Source: Collimonas fungivorans Ter331 (lineage in GTDB: Bacteria > Pseudomonadota > Gammaproteobacteria > Burkholderiales > Burkholderiaceae_D). From it: a stretch of DNA of 64,000 nucleotides. Of the stretch, positions 43,176-52,545 are shown piece after piece. The first letter of the stretch is position 1. Every line of letters starts with the position of its first letter. The stretch covers positions 4,821,424-4,885,423 of the forward strand of contig NC_015856.1 of assembly GCF_000221045.1 (NCBI RefSeq), given 5' to 3'. Position numbers and translations under genes: made by a program. The notes beneath the pieces are model-generated. The model was not told where the DNA came from and did not search any database. It saw only the letters and a list, made by a program, of their open reading frames with translations.

Positions 43176-44474
43176 TTAATATTCTTCCGGATTCGGATCA
43201 GTCTTTTCCATTTCCAGCGAGGCCGCCAGCAACCCGAGGCGCGCTACCACGCCATACATATAGAAGCGGTTCGGCGCAGTAGTACCGGGTTTGGCCAGCA
43301 TGTCCGGCAGCGCATGCTGCTGGGCAAACGCCAGTGGCACAAAGTGGGCGCCCGGCGCGTTCAGGTTTTCGTTGATGCCGCGCTCGGCGTGCACCCGGTA
43401 GAAACCGCCGACCACATAACGGTCGATCATGTACACCACCGGTTCCGCCACCGCGTCGTTGATATGCTCGAAAGTATGCACGCCTTCCTGGATGATCAGG
43501 TCGTGGATTTCGCCGCCGGCCTTGCCCAGCGACAGCTTCTCGCGCTGCTTGCGGCTCAGGTCCTTGATCTGGCTGACGTCGGTCACGCTCATCACGCCCA
43601 TGCCGTCGGTGCCGGCGTCGGCCTTGACGATCACGAACGGCTTTTCGGTGATGCCGTATTCCTTGTATTTCTTGCGTATCTTGGCCAGCAGCGAGCTGAC
43701 GCTGGCGGCCAGCTTGTCGTCACCGTCCACCGCCTGGAAGTCGACCTGGTCGACCTTGGCGAAAAACGGATTCAGCATCCACGGATCGACATCCACCAGC
43801 TTCGAGAATTTCTTGACCACCTCGTCGTAAGCCGTGAAATGGTTGCTCTTGCGGCGCACGGTCCAGCCGGCGTGCAGCGGCGGCAACACATTCTGCTCGT
43901 TCAGGTGCTCCAGTATCGACGGCGTGCCGGAAGACAGATCGTTATTCAGCAAGATGGTGCAGGGGTCGAAATTCTTCAAACCCAGGCGGCGGCCGTTGGC
44001 GGAGCGCTCCAGCGGCTCCAGCGTGATGGTGCTGCCGTCCGGCAATTCGATCGTCTGCGATTCTTTCACGCTTTCATCGAGCGTACCCAGCCGCACATGC
44101 AAACCGGTCTGGCGGAAAATCTGCATCAGGCGCGCTACGTTCTGCAAATAGAAAGTATTGCGTGTGTTCAGCTCCGGCAGCAGCAGCAGGTTTTTGGCGT
44201 CCGGACAATACTTTTCGATGGCCGCCATGGCCGCCTGTATCGCCAGCGGCAGCATCTCGGGCGACAGATTGCTGAATCCGCCCGGAAACAGGTTGGTGTC
44301 CACCGGAGCCAGCTTGTAGCCTGAATTGCGCAGGTCGACCGAACAATAGAACGGCGGCGTGTGTTCTTGCCATTCCATCCGGAACCAGCGCTCGATAGCC
44401 GGCGTGGCTGCGAGGATTTTCTTTTCCAGATCGAGCAAAGGGCCGTTCAGGGCGGTGACAAGGTGGGGAACCAT
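43176..44474 (-). CDS. gshA: Glutamate--cysteine ligase, betaproteobacterial type
   Basis: First step of glutathione synthesis. The protein has 432 residues and belongs to the short betaproteobacterial/xanthomonad form rather than the 518-residue E. coli GshA. Motifs include YCSVDLRNSGYKLAPVDTN, LLPELNTRNTFYLQNV, FVIVKADAGTDGMGVM and YMIDRYVVGGFYRVHAERG. Gene order gshA-gshB supports it. Confidence 0.95.
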   Translation of the reverse strand: MVPHLVTALNGPLLDLEKKILAATPAIERWFRMEWQEHTPPFYCSVDLRNSGYKLAPVDTNLFPGGFSNLSPEMLPLAIQAAMAAIEKYCPDAKNLLLLPELNTRNTFYLQNVARLMQIFRQTGLHVRLGTLDESVKESQTIELPDGSTITLEPLERSANGRRLGLKNFDPCTILLNNDLSSGTPSILEHLNEQNVLPPLHAGWTVRRKSNHFTAYDEVVKKFSKLVDVDPWMLNPFFAKVDQVDFQAVDGDDKLAASVSSLLAKIRKKYKEYGITEKPFVIVKADAGTDGMGVMSVTDVSQIKDLSRKQREKLSLGKAGGEIHDLIIQEGVHTFEHINDAVAEPVVYMIDRYVVGGFYRVHAERGINENLNAPGAHFVPLAFAQQHALPDMLAKPGTTAPNRFYMYGVVARLGLLAASLEMEKTDPNPEEY

Positions 44475-44778
44475 ATAAAACTTTCTTTTGGGAACTATGC
44501 AGCAAACTTACGCGTGCCTGTGGCAGGAATGTCTTTCAGGACTCCCATGACAGGCAAGAGACGCAGATTCTAACGGGAAATGCATTATTTCGCCGCTTAA
44601 CCGGTGAGAAACCGCCGGGGTGCCCTCCATGGCGATGCTCCGGCAAGCGCGTCCATGAGCCAAGTTTACATCGGGCCGGTCACGGATTTTTAAAGTCCCG
44701 GAAAAACAAAAAAAGCGCCTTCAGGCGCTTCCAAAACATATCATATTAGCATCATATCCGGCCCTGCTCCCGCAAGTA
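44475..44778. other. 304-nt gap, gshA / acetyltransferase
   Basis: It holds the minus-strand terminator at 44706-44730 and the upstream region of gshA. No gene or other structure is seen. Confidence 0.5.
44706..44730 (-). terminator. Rho-independent terminator after acetyltransferase gene
   Basis: On the minus strand AAGCGCC, loop TGAA, GGCGCTT is followed by a run of T residues. It lies 49 nt past the acetyltransferase stop. Confidence 0.9.
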
Positions 44779-45327
44779 TCAGATCCGTTTGTACATGAAG
44801 CTGCTGTCGCTCAGCTTGCCCGTGGTCGAACGGGCATAGGCGGGAACGATGCCTGCCAGTTCAAATCCCAGCGTGTTGCACAAGGATTCCGCCGCATCGC
44901 CGGTGCGCGTCTCCAGGAACAGCAGGGAGCGGCCGTCGGCGCGCGCAATCGCTTCGCTCTGTTGCATCAGTACGCGGGCGACGCCTTTGCGCCGCACGTC
45001 GGGATGCACCAGCAGCTTGGAAATCTCGGCCCGGTGACGGCCGTTGGCCGGCGCCGCCAGCACCAGCTGTACGGTGCCGACGATCTGGCCGCCAAAACGC
45101 GCCACCAGCAAGCGCCGGCCGCCGCTCACCAGCGAGCCGCTGACGCCGTACCAGAATGAGAAGGCATCTTCGGCATTCGGCGTTTCCAGGAATCCGATGC
45201 TGGCGCCCTGCTCCACGCAAGCCATCAGGATATCGGTGAGCGGGCCCACCACCTGGTCGAACTGGTTCGCCTTGACGTCTTCAACCGTGCATGCGGTCAG
45301 GCGTTGCGGGGTGATGGTCGGGTCCAA
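44779..45327 (-). CDS. GNAT family N-acetyltransferase
   Basis: The protein has 182 residues. The acetyl-CoA binding motif A region reads AEISKLLVHPDVRRKGVARVL, and motif B region NTLGFELAG follows. The substrate is unknown. The likely start is TTG at 45327, because AGGAG lies nine nt upstream and the residues MDPTITPQRL are better placed than a longer N-terminus reaching into the amtB terminator. It lies downstream of amtB on the same strand but behind that terminator. Confidence 0.85.
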   Translation of the reverse strand: MDPTITPQRLTACTVEDVKANQFDQVVGPLTDILMACVEQGASIGFLETPNAEDAFSFWYGVSGSLVSGGRRLLVARFGGQIVGTVQLVLAAPANGRHRAEISKLLVHPDVRRKGVARVLMQQSEAIARADGRSLLFLETRTGDAAESLCNTLGFELAGIVPAYARSTTGKLSDSSFMYKRI

Positions 45328-45354
45328 GCTGAAATCTCCTGAAACGGCAGCGGC

Positions 45355-45387
45355 AAAAAAACAAAATCCCAGGGCATGCCTGGGATT
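45355..45387 (-). terminator. Rho-independent terminator of the amtB operon
   Basis: AATCCCAGG and CCTGGGATT form a perfect 9-bp stem with loop GCATG. On the minus strand TTTTGTTTTTTT follows. It lies 80 nt past the amtB stop. Confidence 0.9.
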
Positions 45388-45466
45388 ACATCGAACATCG
45401 CGCCGGACAGCCAATGCAGCAGCTATCCGGCACGCTCAGGCAAGACTTAGTCGTGCTTAATTATGC

Positions 45467-47020
45467 TTAGTCGTGATACGCAGATTCGCCATGGCTGGAG
45501 ATATCCAGGCCTTCGCGTTCTTCTTCTTCGGTCACGCGCAAGCCCATGACGATGTCGACCAGCTTGAATGCGATCAGCGAAACCACGCCTGACCAGACCA
45601 GCGTGGTCAGCACGCCTTCGAACTGGATCCACAGCTGGCCCGGGATCGAATAGTCTGGCAGGACTGCATTGGTGACGTAGTCATAAATGCCAGTACCGCC
45701 GAGGCTAGGCGCAGCGAACACGCCAGTGAGCAGCGCACCCATGATGCCGCCGACGCCATGCACGCCAAACACGTCCAGCGCATCGTCCGCACCCAGCAAG
45801 CGTTTCAGGCCGGTGACGCCCCACAGGCAGACGAAACCTGCCAGCAAGCCCATGATCAGCGCGCCCATCGGGCCGACAAAACCGGCGGCAGGCGTAATCG
45901 CCACCAGGCCTGCGACAGCACCCGAAGCGCCGCCCAGCATGGAAGGCTTGCCCTTGCCGATCCATTCACCGGCGCTCCAGCTCAATACCGCAGCGGCAGT
46001 CGCCAGCAAGGTATTGATGAAAGCCAGTGCGGCGCTGCCGTTGGCTTCCAGTGCGGAGCCGGCGTTGAAACCGAACCAGCCGAACCACAGCAGCGAGGCG
46101 CCGACCATGGTCAGGGTCAGGCTATGCGGCTTGAACGCTTCCTTGCCGAAACCGACGCGCTTGCCGATCACGTACGAACCGACCAGGCCGGCGATAGCGG
46201 CATTGATATGCACGACGGTGCCGCCGGCGAAATCGAGCGCGCCCTTCTGGAACAGCCAGCCGCCGGTAGCGGTCAGTTTTTCTGCAGCGGCAGCGTCGGT
46301 GAAGCCATCCGGACCAGGCCAGAACCAGACCATATGCGCCATCGGCAGATAGGCGAAAGTGAACCACAAGACGGTGAACACTAGGATCGCGGAGAACTTG
46401 GCGCGCTCGGCGAAAGCACCGATGATCAAGGCGCAGGTAATTGCGGCAAACGCGCCCTGGAACACCACATAGGCAAACTCAGGCACCACAACGCCTTTGC
46501 TGAACGTGGCGGCGGCGGAATCCGGCGTCATGCCATGCAAGAACAGGCGGCTGAAACCCCCGAAGAACGCATTGCCTTCGGTGAACGCGATGCTGTAGCC
46601 GTAGAGTATCCACAGCACAATGATCAGCGAGAACACGGTGAAACACTGCATCAGCACCGACAGCATGTTCTTGCTGCGCACCAGGCCGCCGTAGAACAGG
46701 CCCAGGCCCGGCAATGTCATCAGGATCACGAACGCGGTACATACCAGCAACCAGGCGGTATCGCCCTTGTTCGGCACCGGCGCGGCCGGCGCGGCGGCGG
46801 CAGGAGCGCTGGCAGCCGGTGCGGCTGCGGCCGGCGCTGAAGCGGCTGGCGCCGCGGCAACTGCTGCAGACGCAGCAGCTGGGGCGTCGGCGCTGGCTGC
46901 TGCTACGCTGGCGCTAGCACTTGCTGATGGCTCGTCGGCGGCTGACGCCGGCAACATGGAAGTAGCCGCGATCAGCGTGCAAGCCGCCAAAATCGTAGCA
47001 AACGTACTTTTGATGTTCAT
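45467..47020 (-). CDS. amtB: Ammonium transporter AmtB
   Basis: Trimeric inner-membrane ammonium channel. The protein has 517 residues. A signal peptide (MNIKSTFATILAACTLIAA...ASA) is followed by about 50 residues made almost only of Ala, Ser and Pro. After that come 11 transmembrane helices. Core motifs are FYGGLVRSKNMLSVLMQ, AFAERAKFSA, DFAGGTVVHINAAIAGLVG and GVHGVGGIMGALLTG. The start at 47020 has GGGG before it and gives a clean signal peptide. The gene is 13 nt downstream of glnK, the usual pair. Confidence 0.96.
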   Translation of the reverse strand: MNIKSTFATILAACTLIAATSMLPASAADEPSASASASVAAASADAPAAASAAVAAAPAASAPAAAAPAASAPAAAAPAAPVPNKGDTAWLLVCTAFVILMTLPGLGLFYGGLVRSKNMLSVLMQCFTVFSLIIVLWILYGYSIAFTEGNAFFGGFSRLFLHGMTPDSAAATFSKGVVVPEFAYVVFQGAFAAITCALIIGAFAERAKFSAILVFTVLWFTFAYLPMAHMVWFWPGPDGFTDAAAAEKLTATGGWLFQKGALDFAGGTVVHINAAIAGLVGSYVIGKRVGFGKEAFKPHSLTLTMVGASLLWFGWFGFNAGSALEANGSAALAFINTLLATAAAVLSWSAGEWIGKGKPSMLGGASGAVAGLVAITPAAGFVGPMGALIMGLLAGFVCLWGVTGLKRLLGADDALDVFGVHGVGGIMGALLTGVFAAPSLGGTGIYDYVTNAVLPDYSIPGQLWIQFEGVLTTLVWSGVVSLIAFKLVDIVMGLRVTEEEEREGLDISSHGESAYHD

Positions 47021-47033
47021 ATTTTTTATCCCC

Positions 47034-48213
<1,180 letters not shown>

Positions 48214-48275
48214 GGATGTCCCTGTTGGTATGTTGAATGAAAAACCGCTAAATCAGTACTCCTCGGACTTTCCAT

Positions 48276-48291
48276 AGCAGAACCCATGCCA
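48276..48291 (-). promoter_or_regulatory. Sigma-54 (-24/-12) promoter of porin-glnK-amtB
   Basis: Minus strand TGGCATGGGTTCTGCT against the consensus TGGCACG-N4-TTGCW: GG at -24 and GC at -12 are present with correct spacing, and only two consensus positions differ. The transcript would start about 50 nt before the porin ATG. Confidence 0.75.
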
Positions 48292-48382
48292 ACTGTGCCA
48301 ATTGCCGTTTTTTCGATAGCCGGCGCCCCTTGTGGGGCGTTTTACCCACTGCTTTTGCTGATTGTTAATCAAGGGATGTACG

Positions 48383-48452
48383 TGCACAAAAATATCGGCA
48401 AGAAAATGCACCACAATGGGACTTGGCTTTAAGGAAGCCTCGTTTTGGTGCG
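48383..48452 (-). promoter_or_regulatory. Cluster of three NtrC-like enhancer sites
   Basis: Three sites resemble the NtrC consensus TGCACCAAAATGGTGCA. TGCACCACAATGGGACT at 48407-48423 matches 13 of 17. TGCACAAAAATATCGGC at 48383-48399 matches 11 of 17. GCCTCGTTTTGGTGC at 48437-48451 keeps one good half (GGTGC). They lie about 90-175 nt upstream of the sigma-54 promoter, the usual enhancer position. Confidence 0.6.
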
Positions 48453-48659
48453 AAAACCCAAATAAGAAACTACATGACAGCCTGTAGTCAGCTACAGATC
48501 CGGTTGAGACTTGTTGCAAGGACATGCCGGGTAAGCGCTTGGTCGCTTCGCAGTGGACCTATGAATATAGCCAATCTTGGACCTTTCGTAACACCAGCTT
48601 GTAGCGCAAGATAGATGCCGCTTTGCATCCATCGCCACGCCGTTCCACAGGAGGTTATC

Positions 48660-49124
48660 TTGGCATCTACACAATACACATCAATTCAGATCAAGCCGCT
48701 CAGCGAGCAGGATTTCGCCGCCTGGCAGGGGCAATGGCAGGGTTACCAGGATTTTTATGAAGTCGATATCCCGCAAGCTACGCGCCTGGTGACCTGGCAG
48801 CGCCTGCTCGATCCCAAGGAGCCAACATTCGGCGCGCTGGCGATGGCGGATGGCAAGGCAGTCGGCCTGGTCCACTGGATTTTTCACCGCTCCTGCTGGA
48901 CAGTGGAAGATTCCTGCTACCTGCAAGACCTGTACGTTTCACCGCAACAGCGCGGCGCCGGCGTCGGCCGCCTGCTGATCGAGCATGTGTATGCGCAAGC
49001 CAAGGCGGCTGGCGGCACCCGCGTGCACTGGCTGACGCACGAAACCAACAGCACCGCCATGCAGCTGTACGACCGCATCGCGCAACGTTCCGGTTTCGTA
49101 CAGTATCGAAAGCAAATCACTTGA
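48660..49124 (+). CDS. GNAT family N-acetyltransferase
   Basis: The protein has 154 residues. Acetyl-CoA binding is shown by YLQDLYVSPQQRGAGVGRLL, and the C-terminal region HETNSTAMQLYDRIAQRSGF is typical of GNAT enzymes acting on amino acids or polyamines. The start is TTG at 48660, with AGGAGG seven nt upstream; the longer in-frame ATG version has no ribosome-binding site. It lies divergent from the porin operon and may share its control region. Confidence 0.88.
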   Translation: MASTQYTSIQIKPLSEQDFAAWQGQWQGYQDFYEVDIPQATRLVTWQRLLDPKEPTFGALAMADGKAVGLVHWIFHRSCWTVEDSCYLQDLYVSPQQRGAGVGRLLIEHVYAQAKAAGGTRVHWLTHETNSTAMQLYDRIAQRSGFVQYRKQIT

Positions 49125-49234
49125 TGAGAGAAGCAAGGCAGTAATGACTTAAACCGCCCTTCCGGATCAGAATTCCGATGTCGGGTTTGCCTGTATCGGT
49201 TATCATTTTTCTTATTTACCTCGAAGGGCCGATC

Positions 49235-49477
49235 ATGAACAAACCCAACTTTTTTGACGACATCCAAGCCAAGATCAACCAGGCCATCGAAAACTCTCCC
49301 GCCAAGGATATCGAGAAAAACGTCAAGGCCATGCTGGGCCAGGGTTTCTCCAAGCTGGACCTGGTCACACGTGAAGAATTCGACGTGCAAGCCCAGGTGC
49401 TGGCAAGCACCCGCGCCAAACTCGAAGCGCTTGAAGCTCGCGTTACCGAGCTTGAGGCGCAGCTGAAGCAGCCTTGA
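49235..49477 (+). CDS. ubiK: Ubiquinone biosynthesis accessory factor UbiK
   Basis: The protein has 80 residues of the BMFP/YqiC family. The N-terminal amphipathic helix (FFDDIQAKINQAIENSP) is followed by a coiled coil (LEALEARVTELEAQLK) that trimerises. UbiK binds UbiJ and helps the aerobic ubiquinone synthesis complex meet membrane lipids. The ATG at 49235 gives the family N-terminus MNKPNFFDD. comM begins 10 nt after its stop. Confidence 0.9.
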   Translation: MNKPNFFDDIQAKINQAIENSPAKDIEKNVKAMLGQGFSKLDLVTREEFDVQAQVLASTRAKLEALEARVTELEAQLKQP

Positions 49478-49487
49478 TGCTGCGCCA

Positions 49488-51008
49488 GTGACGCTGGCGG
49501 TGCTAAAAAGCCGGGCGCTGGCAGGCATGCAAGCGCCCGCAGTCACGGTTGAAGTCCACCTGGCCAACGGCTTGCCGTCTTTCACCATCGTCGGCCTGCC
49601 CGAAACCGAGGTCAAGGAATCCAAGGACCGGGTCCGCGCGGCGCTGCAAAACGCCCGTTTCGAATTTCCCTCACGCCGCATCACCGTCAACCTGGCGCCC
49701 GCCGATTTGCCGAAGGAATCGGGCCGCTTCGATTTGCCGATCGCGCTCGGCATCCTGGCCGCATCCGGGCAGATGCCGTCGGACGAACTCGATCAATACG
49801 AATTTGCCGGAGAGCTGTCGCTGTCAGGCGAGTTAAGGCCGATACGCGGTGCATTGGCGATGACTTTCGCCATGACCGCCGGCTGCGGTGAACGCCACGC
49901 TTTCATTCTGCCGCGCGGCAATGCCGACGAAGCGGCCCTGGTTGGCGATGCCCGCATTTTTCCGGCGGACAGCCTGTTGCAGGTCTGCGCCCATTTTTCT
50001 TCCCGGCAGCCAGAAACCAGGTTGTTGCGCCACACGGCGTTGCCATCGCAGCAGCGGCGGCCTCCTCCCTACCTCGATTTCAGCGACGTCAAAGGACAGA
50101 TGCAAGCCAAGCGCGCACTGGAAGTCGCCGCGGCGGGCAGTCATAGCGTACTGCTGGTCGGCCCTCCGGGTACCGGAAAATCCATGCTGGCGGCGCGTTT
50201 TCCCGGGATTCTGCCGCCCATGAGCGACCGCGAAGCGCTGGAATCGGCGGCGGTGCAGTCGCTCACCAGCGGTTTTTCGGGTACGCGCTGGAAGATCAGG
50301 CCATACCGGGCGCCGCACCACACTGCCTCCGGCGTGGCGCTGGTGGGCGGCGGCAGCCCGCCGCGCCCAGGTGAAATTTCCCTGGCCCATCGCGGCGTCC
50401 TGTTCCTCGATGAACTGCCGGAGTTCGACCGGCGTGTGCTGGAGGTATTGCGCGAGCCGCTCGAATCCGGCCACATCACGATTTCGCGGGCCGCGCGCCA
50501 GGCCGATTTTCCCGCCCAATTCCAGCTGATCGCAGCGATGAATCCCTGCCCTTGTGGCTATCTTGGGCACGCGGTAAAACAATGCCGTTGCACGCCCGAC
50601 CAGATCCTGCGTTATCAAAACAAAATCTCCGGGCCGCTGATCGACCGCATCGACATGCAGATCCAGGTAGCCGCGGTGCCTCACGACCAGTTGCTGAGGC
50701 AGGCCGACGGCGAGTCCTCCGCCGCGATAGCGGCCAGGGTGGCGCAGGTGCATGCCGCGCAGCTGACGCGCCAGGGCAAGCAGAACAATGGCTTGTCGGC
50801 CAGCGAAATCGACTGTTACTGCAAGCCCGACGACGCCGGCGAAAAATTGCTGAGCGGCGCGATGGCGCATCTGCACTGGTCGGCGCGTGCCTATCACCGG
50901 GTGCTGAAAGTGGCGCGCACCATCGCCGACCTGGCCGCGGCGGACACCATCGGCGCAGCCCATGTGGCAGAGGCAATCCAATACCGGCGGGCGTTGCAAG
51001 ACGCATAA
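49488..51008 (+). CDS. comM: ComM/YifB family Mg-chelatase-like AAA+ ATPase
   Basis: The protein has 506 residues. An N-terminal Lon-protease-like fold domain (VEVHLANGLPSFTIVGLPE) is followed by an AAA+ core with Walker A LLVGPPGTGKSMLAARF and Walker B GVLFLDELPEF. The Cys cluster NPCPCGYLG...CRCTPDQI and C-terminal Mg-chelatase domain come next. ComM is a hexameric branch-migration helicase that aids integration of DNA in natural transformation. The start is GTG at 49488. Confidence 0.94.
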   Translation: MTLAVLKSRALAGMQAPAVTVEVHLANGLPSFTIVGLPETEVKESKDRVRAALQNARFEFPSRRITVNLAPADLPKESGRFDLPIALGILAASGQMPSDELDQYEFAGELSLSGELRPIRGALAMTFAMTAGCGERHAFILPRGNADEAALVGDARIFPADSLLQVCAHFSSRQPETRLLRHTALPSQQRRPPPYLDFSDVKGQMQAKRALEVAAAGSHSVLLVGPPGTGKSMLAARFPGILPPMSDREALESAAVQSLTSGFSGTRWKIRPYRAPHHTASGVALVGGGSPPRPGEISLAHRGVLFLDELPEFDRRVLEVLREPLESGHITISRAARQADFPAQFQLIAAMNPCPCGYLGHAVKQCRCTPDQILRYQNKISGPLIDRIDMQIQVAAVPHDQLLRQADGESSAAIAARVAQVHAAQLTRQGKQNNGLSASEIDCYCKPDDAGEKLLSGAMAHLHWSARAYHRVLKVARTIADLAAADTIGAAHVAEAIQYRRALQDA

Positions 51009-51084
51009 TCTTGCCGCCTGGAAACTCAGCAGGGAAACTCACGGTGCGATCGGCAGTCCAAAAAATATCAGGACTGGAGGTCAT

Positions 51085-51297
51085 ATGTTTACCAAACAGA
51101 AAGACTATAAAGTCGGCCGCGATGGTTACGTTTCGGAAATCACGCAATTCCTTGACGAGTTTCTTGACGAGCATCCTGAAGTGGTCGATGAGCAAAACCG
51201 GGGCTGGCACATATTCTGGGATCGCAAGGTCGACCAGAATGAGCTGAAAAAGGCCAGCGAAGACAGCGTGCCGACCAAACCTTACTACTATAGTTGA
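51085..51297 (+). CDS. DUF3460 family protein
   Basis: The protein has 70 residues and starts MFTKQKDYKVGRDGYVSEI, with EFLDEHPEVVDEQ and WDRKVDQNE typical of DUF3460. It is a small soluble protein almost confined to betaproteobacteria, of unknown function. GGAGG lies seven nt before the ATG. It follows comM by 76 nt. Confidence 0.88.
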   Translation: MFTKQKDYKVGRDGYVSEITQFLDEFLDEHPEVVDEQNRGWHIFWDRKVDQNELKKASEDSVPTKPYYYS

Positions 51298-51311
51298 CAG
51301 GTTTGACCATG

Positions 51312-51332
51312 AACCCGCGGCAGATCCGGGTT
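51312..51332 (+). terminator. Weak terminator-like hairpin after DUF3460 gene
   Basis: AACCCG and CGGGTT arms with a 9-nt loop, followed by TAAGCTCATTTTAATT. Short stem and distant T-run make it a weak candidate. Confidence 0.4.
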
Positions 51333-51451
51333 TAAGCTCATTTTAATTCAAGGCCGCTAGGATGGACTCCATTGGCGCCCCAACGCCAGGTCACATTTTT
51401 CCCCATACAGCTGTCGTCCAAGCCGGGCGATGCATTTTTGGAGGAAGCATC

Positions 51452-51874
51452 ATGAACAAGCGCTCTCTTTTTATCGTATCCGCGATGCTGGCGGCAAATC
51501 TTGCCTTTGCCGCGGATGCCGCGCCGAGCCGGTTGCAGCCGGTCACCAGCGGCGTCGTCACTTACTTGTCCGGCGGTATCGGGCAGGACGAATCCAGCGC
51601 CATACAGCAGGAAGCCAAAAACTATTCGCTGGAGCTCGAATTTGTCGTCAATGCCTCGCCCCGCGCTGAATTTACTTCTGACGTGCAGGTGAAGATCAGC
51701 GACGCCACCAACGGCACCGTCCTCGATACCGTGTCAAAAGGCCCTTTCCTCCTGGCGCAACTACCGGCCGGACGTTACCGCCTTGAAGCAATCAAGGATG
51801 GCAAGAGCAAGGCCCAGGAGGTGACGATCAAACCCGGATCGCATCAGCACATCATGTTTGAATGGGCGGAGTAG
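51452..51874 (+). CDS. Secreted protein with carboxypeptidase-regulatory-like fold
   Basis: The protein has 140 residues. A signal peptide (MNKRSLFIVSAMLAANLAFA) is followed by a beta-rich domain with GTVLDTVSKGPFLLAQLPAG and YRLEAIKDGKSKAQEVTI. That pattern (LPAGxYxLEA) is common in carboxypeptidase-regulatory or transthyretin-like domains that bind in the periplasm. No enzymatic residues are seen. GGAGG precedes the ATG at 51452. Function is unknown. Confidence 0.78.
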   Translation: MNKRSLFIVSAMLAANLAFAADAAPSRLQPVTSGVVTYLSGGIGQDESSAIQQEAKNYSLELEFVVNASPRAEFTSDVQVKISDATNGTVLDTVSKGPFLLAQLPAGRYRLEAIKDGKSKAQEVTIKPGSHQHIMFEWAE

Positions 51875-52172
51875 CGGATCTGCAACATCGCCGGCGAAGG
51901 CCGGCAACGGCAGTCCGGGACTGCCGTGCCGTGGGATATGGCGATTTTGGATGGCTGTTAGGGAAAATGCATAGCCTTGATCAACATTTAGTTCGTGACA
52001 AACAGGAGCGCCGGCGTAGTATGTAAATGAAATGATTGGTTCTTCGCCTGATAAATATGTCTCATTAGAAACATGTCTCTCGGAAAAGGAGTTAAAAAAT
52101 ATTATTTTCATTTGCTGGCTTGAAAACTGCTTACTCGATCATTACCTTCTGTCTTAATTACCGGGAGCGCAT
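51875..52172 (+). other. 298-nt gap before DUF3567 gene
   Basis: Mostly AT-rich from 51960 to 52140, unlike the genes around it. A short hairpin GGCAGT/ACTGCC lies near 51910. A possible minus-strand frame covers part of it but overlaps the previous gene and lacks support. No clear promoter is recognised. Confidence 0.4.
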
Positions 52173-52430
52173 ATGAACCTGATTTATAACAGTGACCAAT
52201 ACAGCGTCGTCGAATTTGGTGCCGATGAACAACGCGAAGCCTTGCGCTTCGGCGGCTATGAAATCGTCGATAAATCATTCAAGCGTGAGATTTTCATTGC
52301 TGGTGCCTTGGCTGAGTTTTTCCGTAAAGGGGTCGAAGACTTGATTGCGACCGAGCCGAGCATCGAAGATATTGATGCCTTTTTAGGCAATTATGACTCG
52401 ATGATGAGTCAGCCCGTAACCTTGCAGTAA
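52173..52430 (+). CDS. DUF3567 family protein
   Basis: The protein has 85 residues and starts MNLIYNSDQYSVVEFG, with RFGGYEIVDKSFKREIFI and EDIDAFLGNYD. This matches the DUF3567 family, a small conserved protein of Burkholderiales with unknown function. GGGAG lies upstream of the ATG. It stands alone between gaps of 298 and 115 nt. Confidence 0.88.
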   Translation: MNLIYNSDQYSVVEFGADEQREALRFGGYEIVDKSFKREIFIAGALAEFFRKGVEDLIATEPSIEDIDAFLGNYDSMMSQPVTLQ

Positions 52431-52545
52431 TCTCCTTTCCGATCCACCTCGTTTCAGTCAACCTGCGGTTGCCGACGCCGTCGGCTCCATCGGGAAGACT
52501 GGGGCGGCTTCGGTGTCGCCGCAGTTTCGCTTTCGTTTAACCTTC

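Larger units (their letters stand above)
48214..48659. other. 446-nt divergent control region, porin operon / GNAT
   Basis: No gene. It holds the sigma-54-type promoter and three NtrC-like sites (listed separately) for the porin-glnK-amtB operon. A small palindrome CTGTAG-TCAG-CTACAG lies at 48482-48497. The ribosome-binding site AGGAGG of the divergent acetyltransferase gene is also here. Confidence 0.6.

Noticed and set aside
48276-48301. Alternative sigma-54 reading at TGGCACAGTTGGCA just upstream on the minus strand
   Set aside because: GG and GC are only eight nt apart, not ten, so it does not fit a -24/-12 promoter. The neighbouring TGGCATGGGTTCTGCT does fit.
51761-52111. 116-codon minus-strand frame after the secreted protein gene
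   Set aside because: It overlaps the 3' end of a well-supported gene and lacks any conserved feature. The AT-rich N-terminal part could be coding only by chance.
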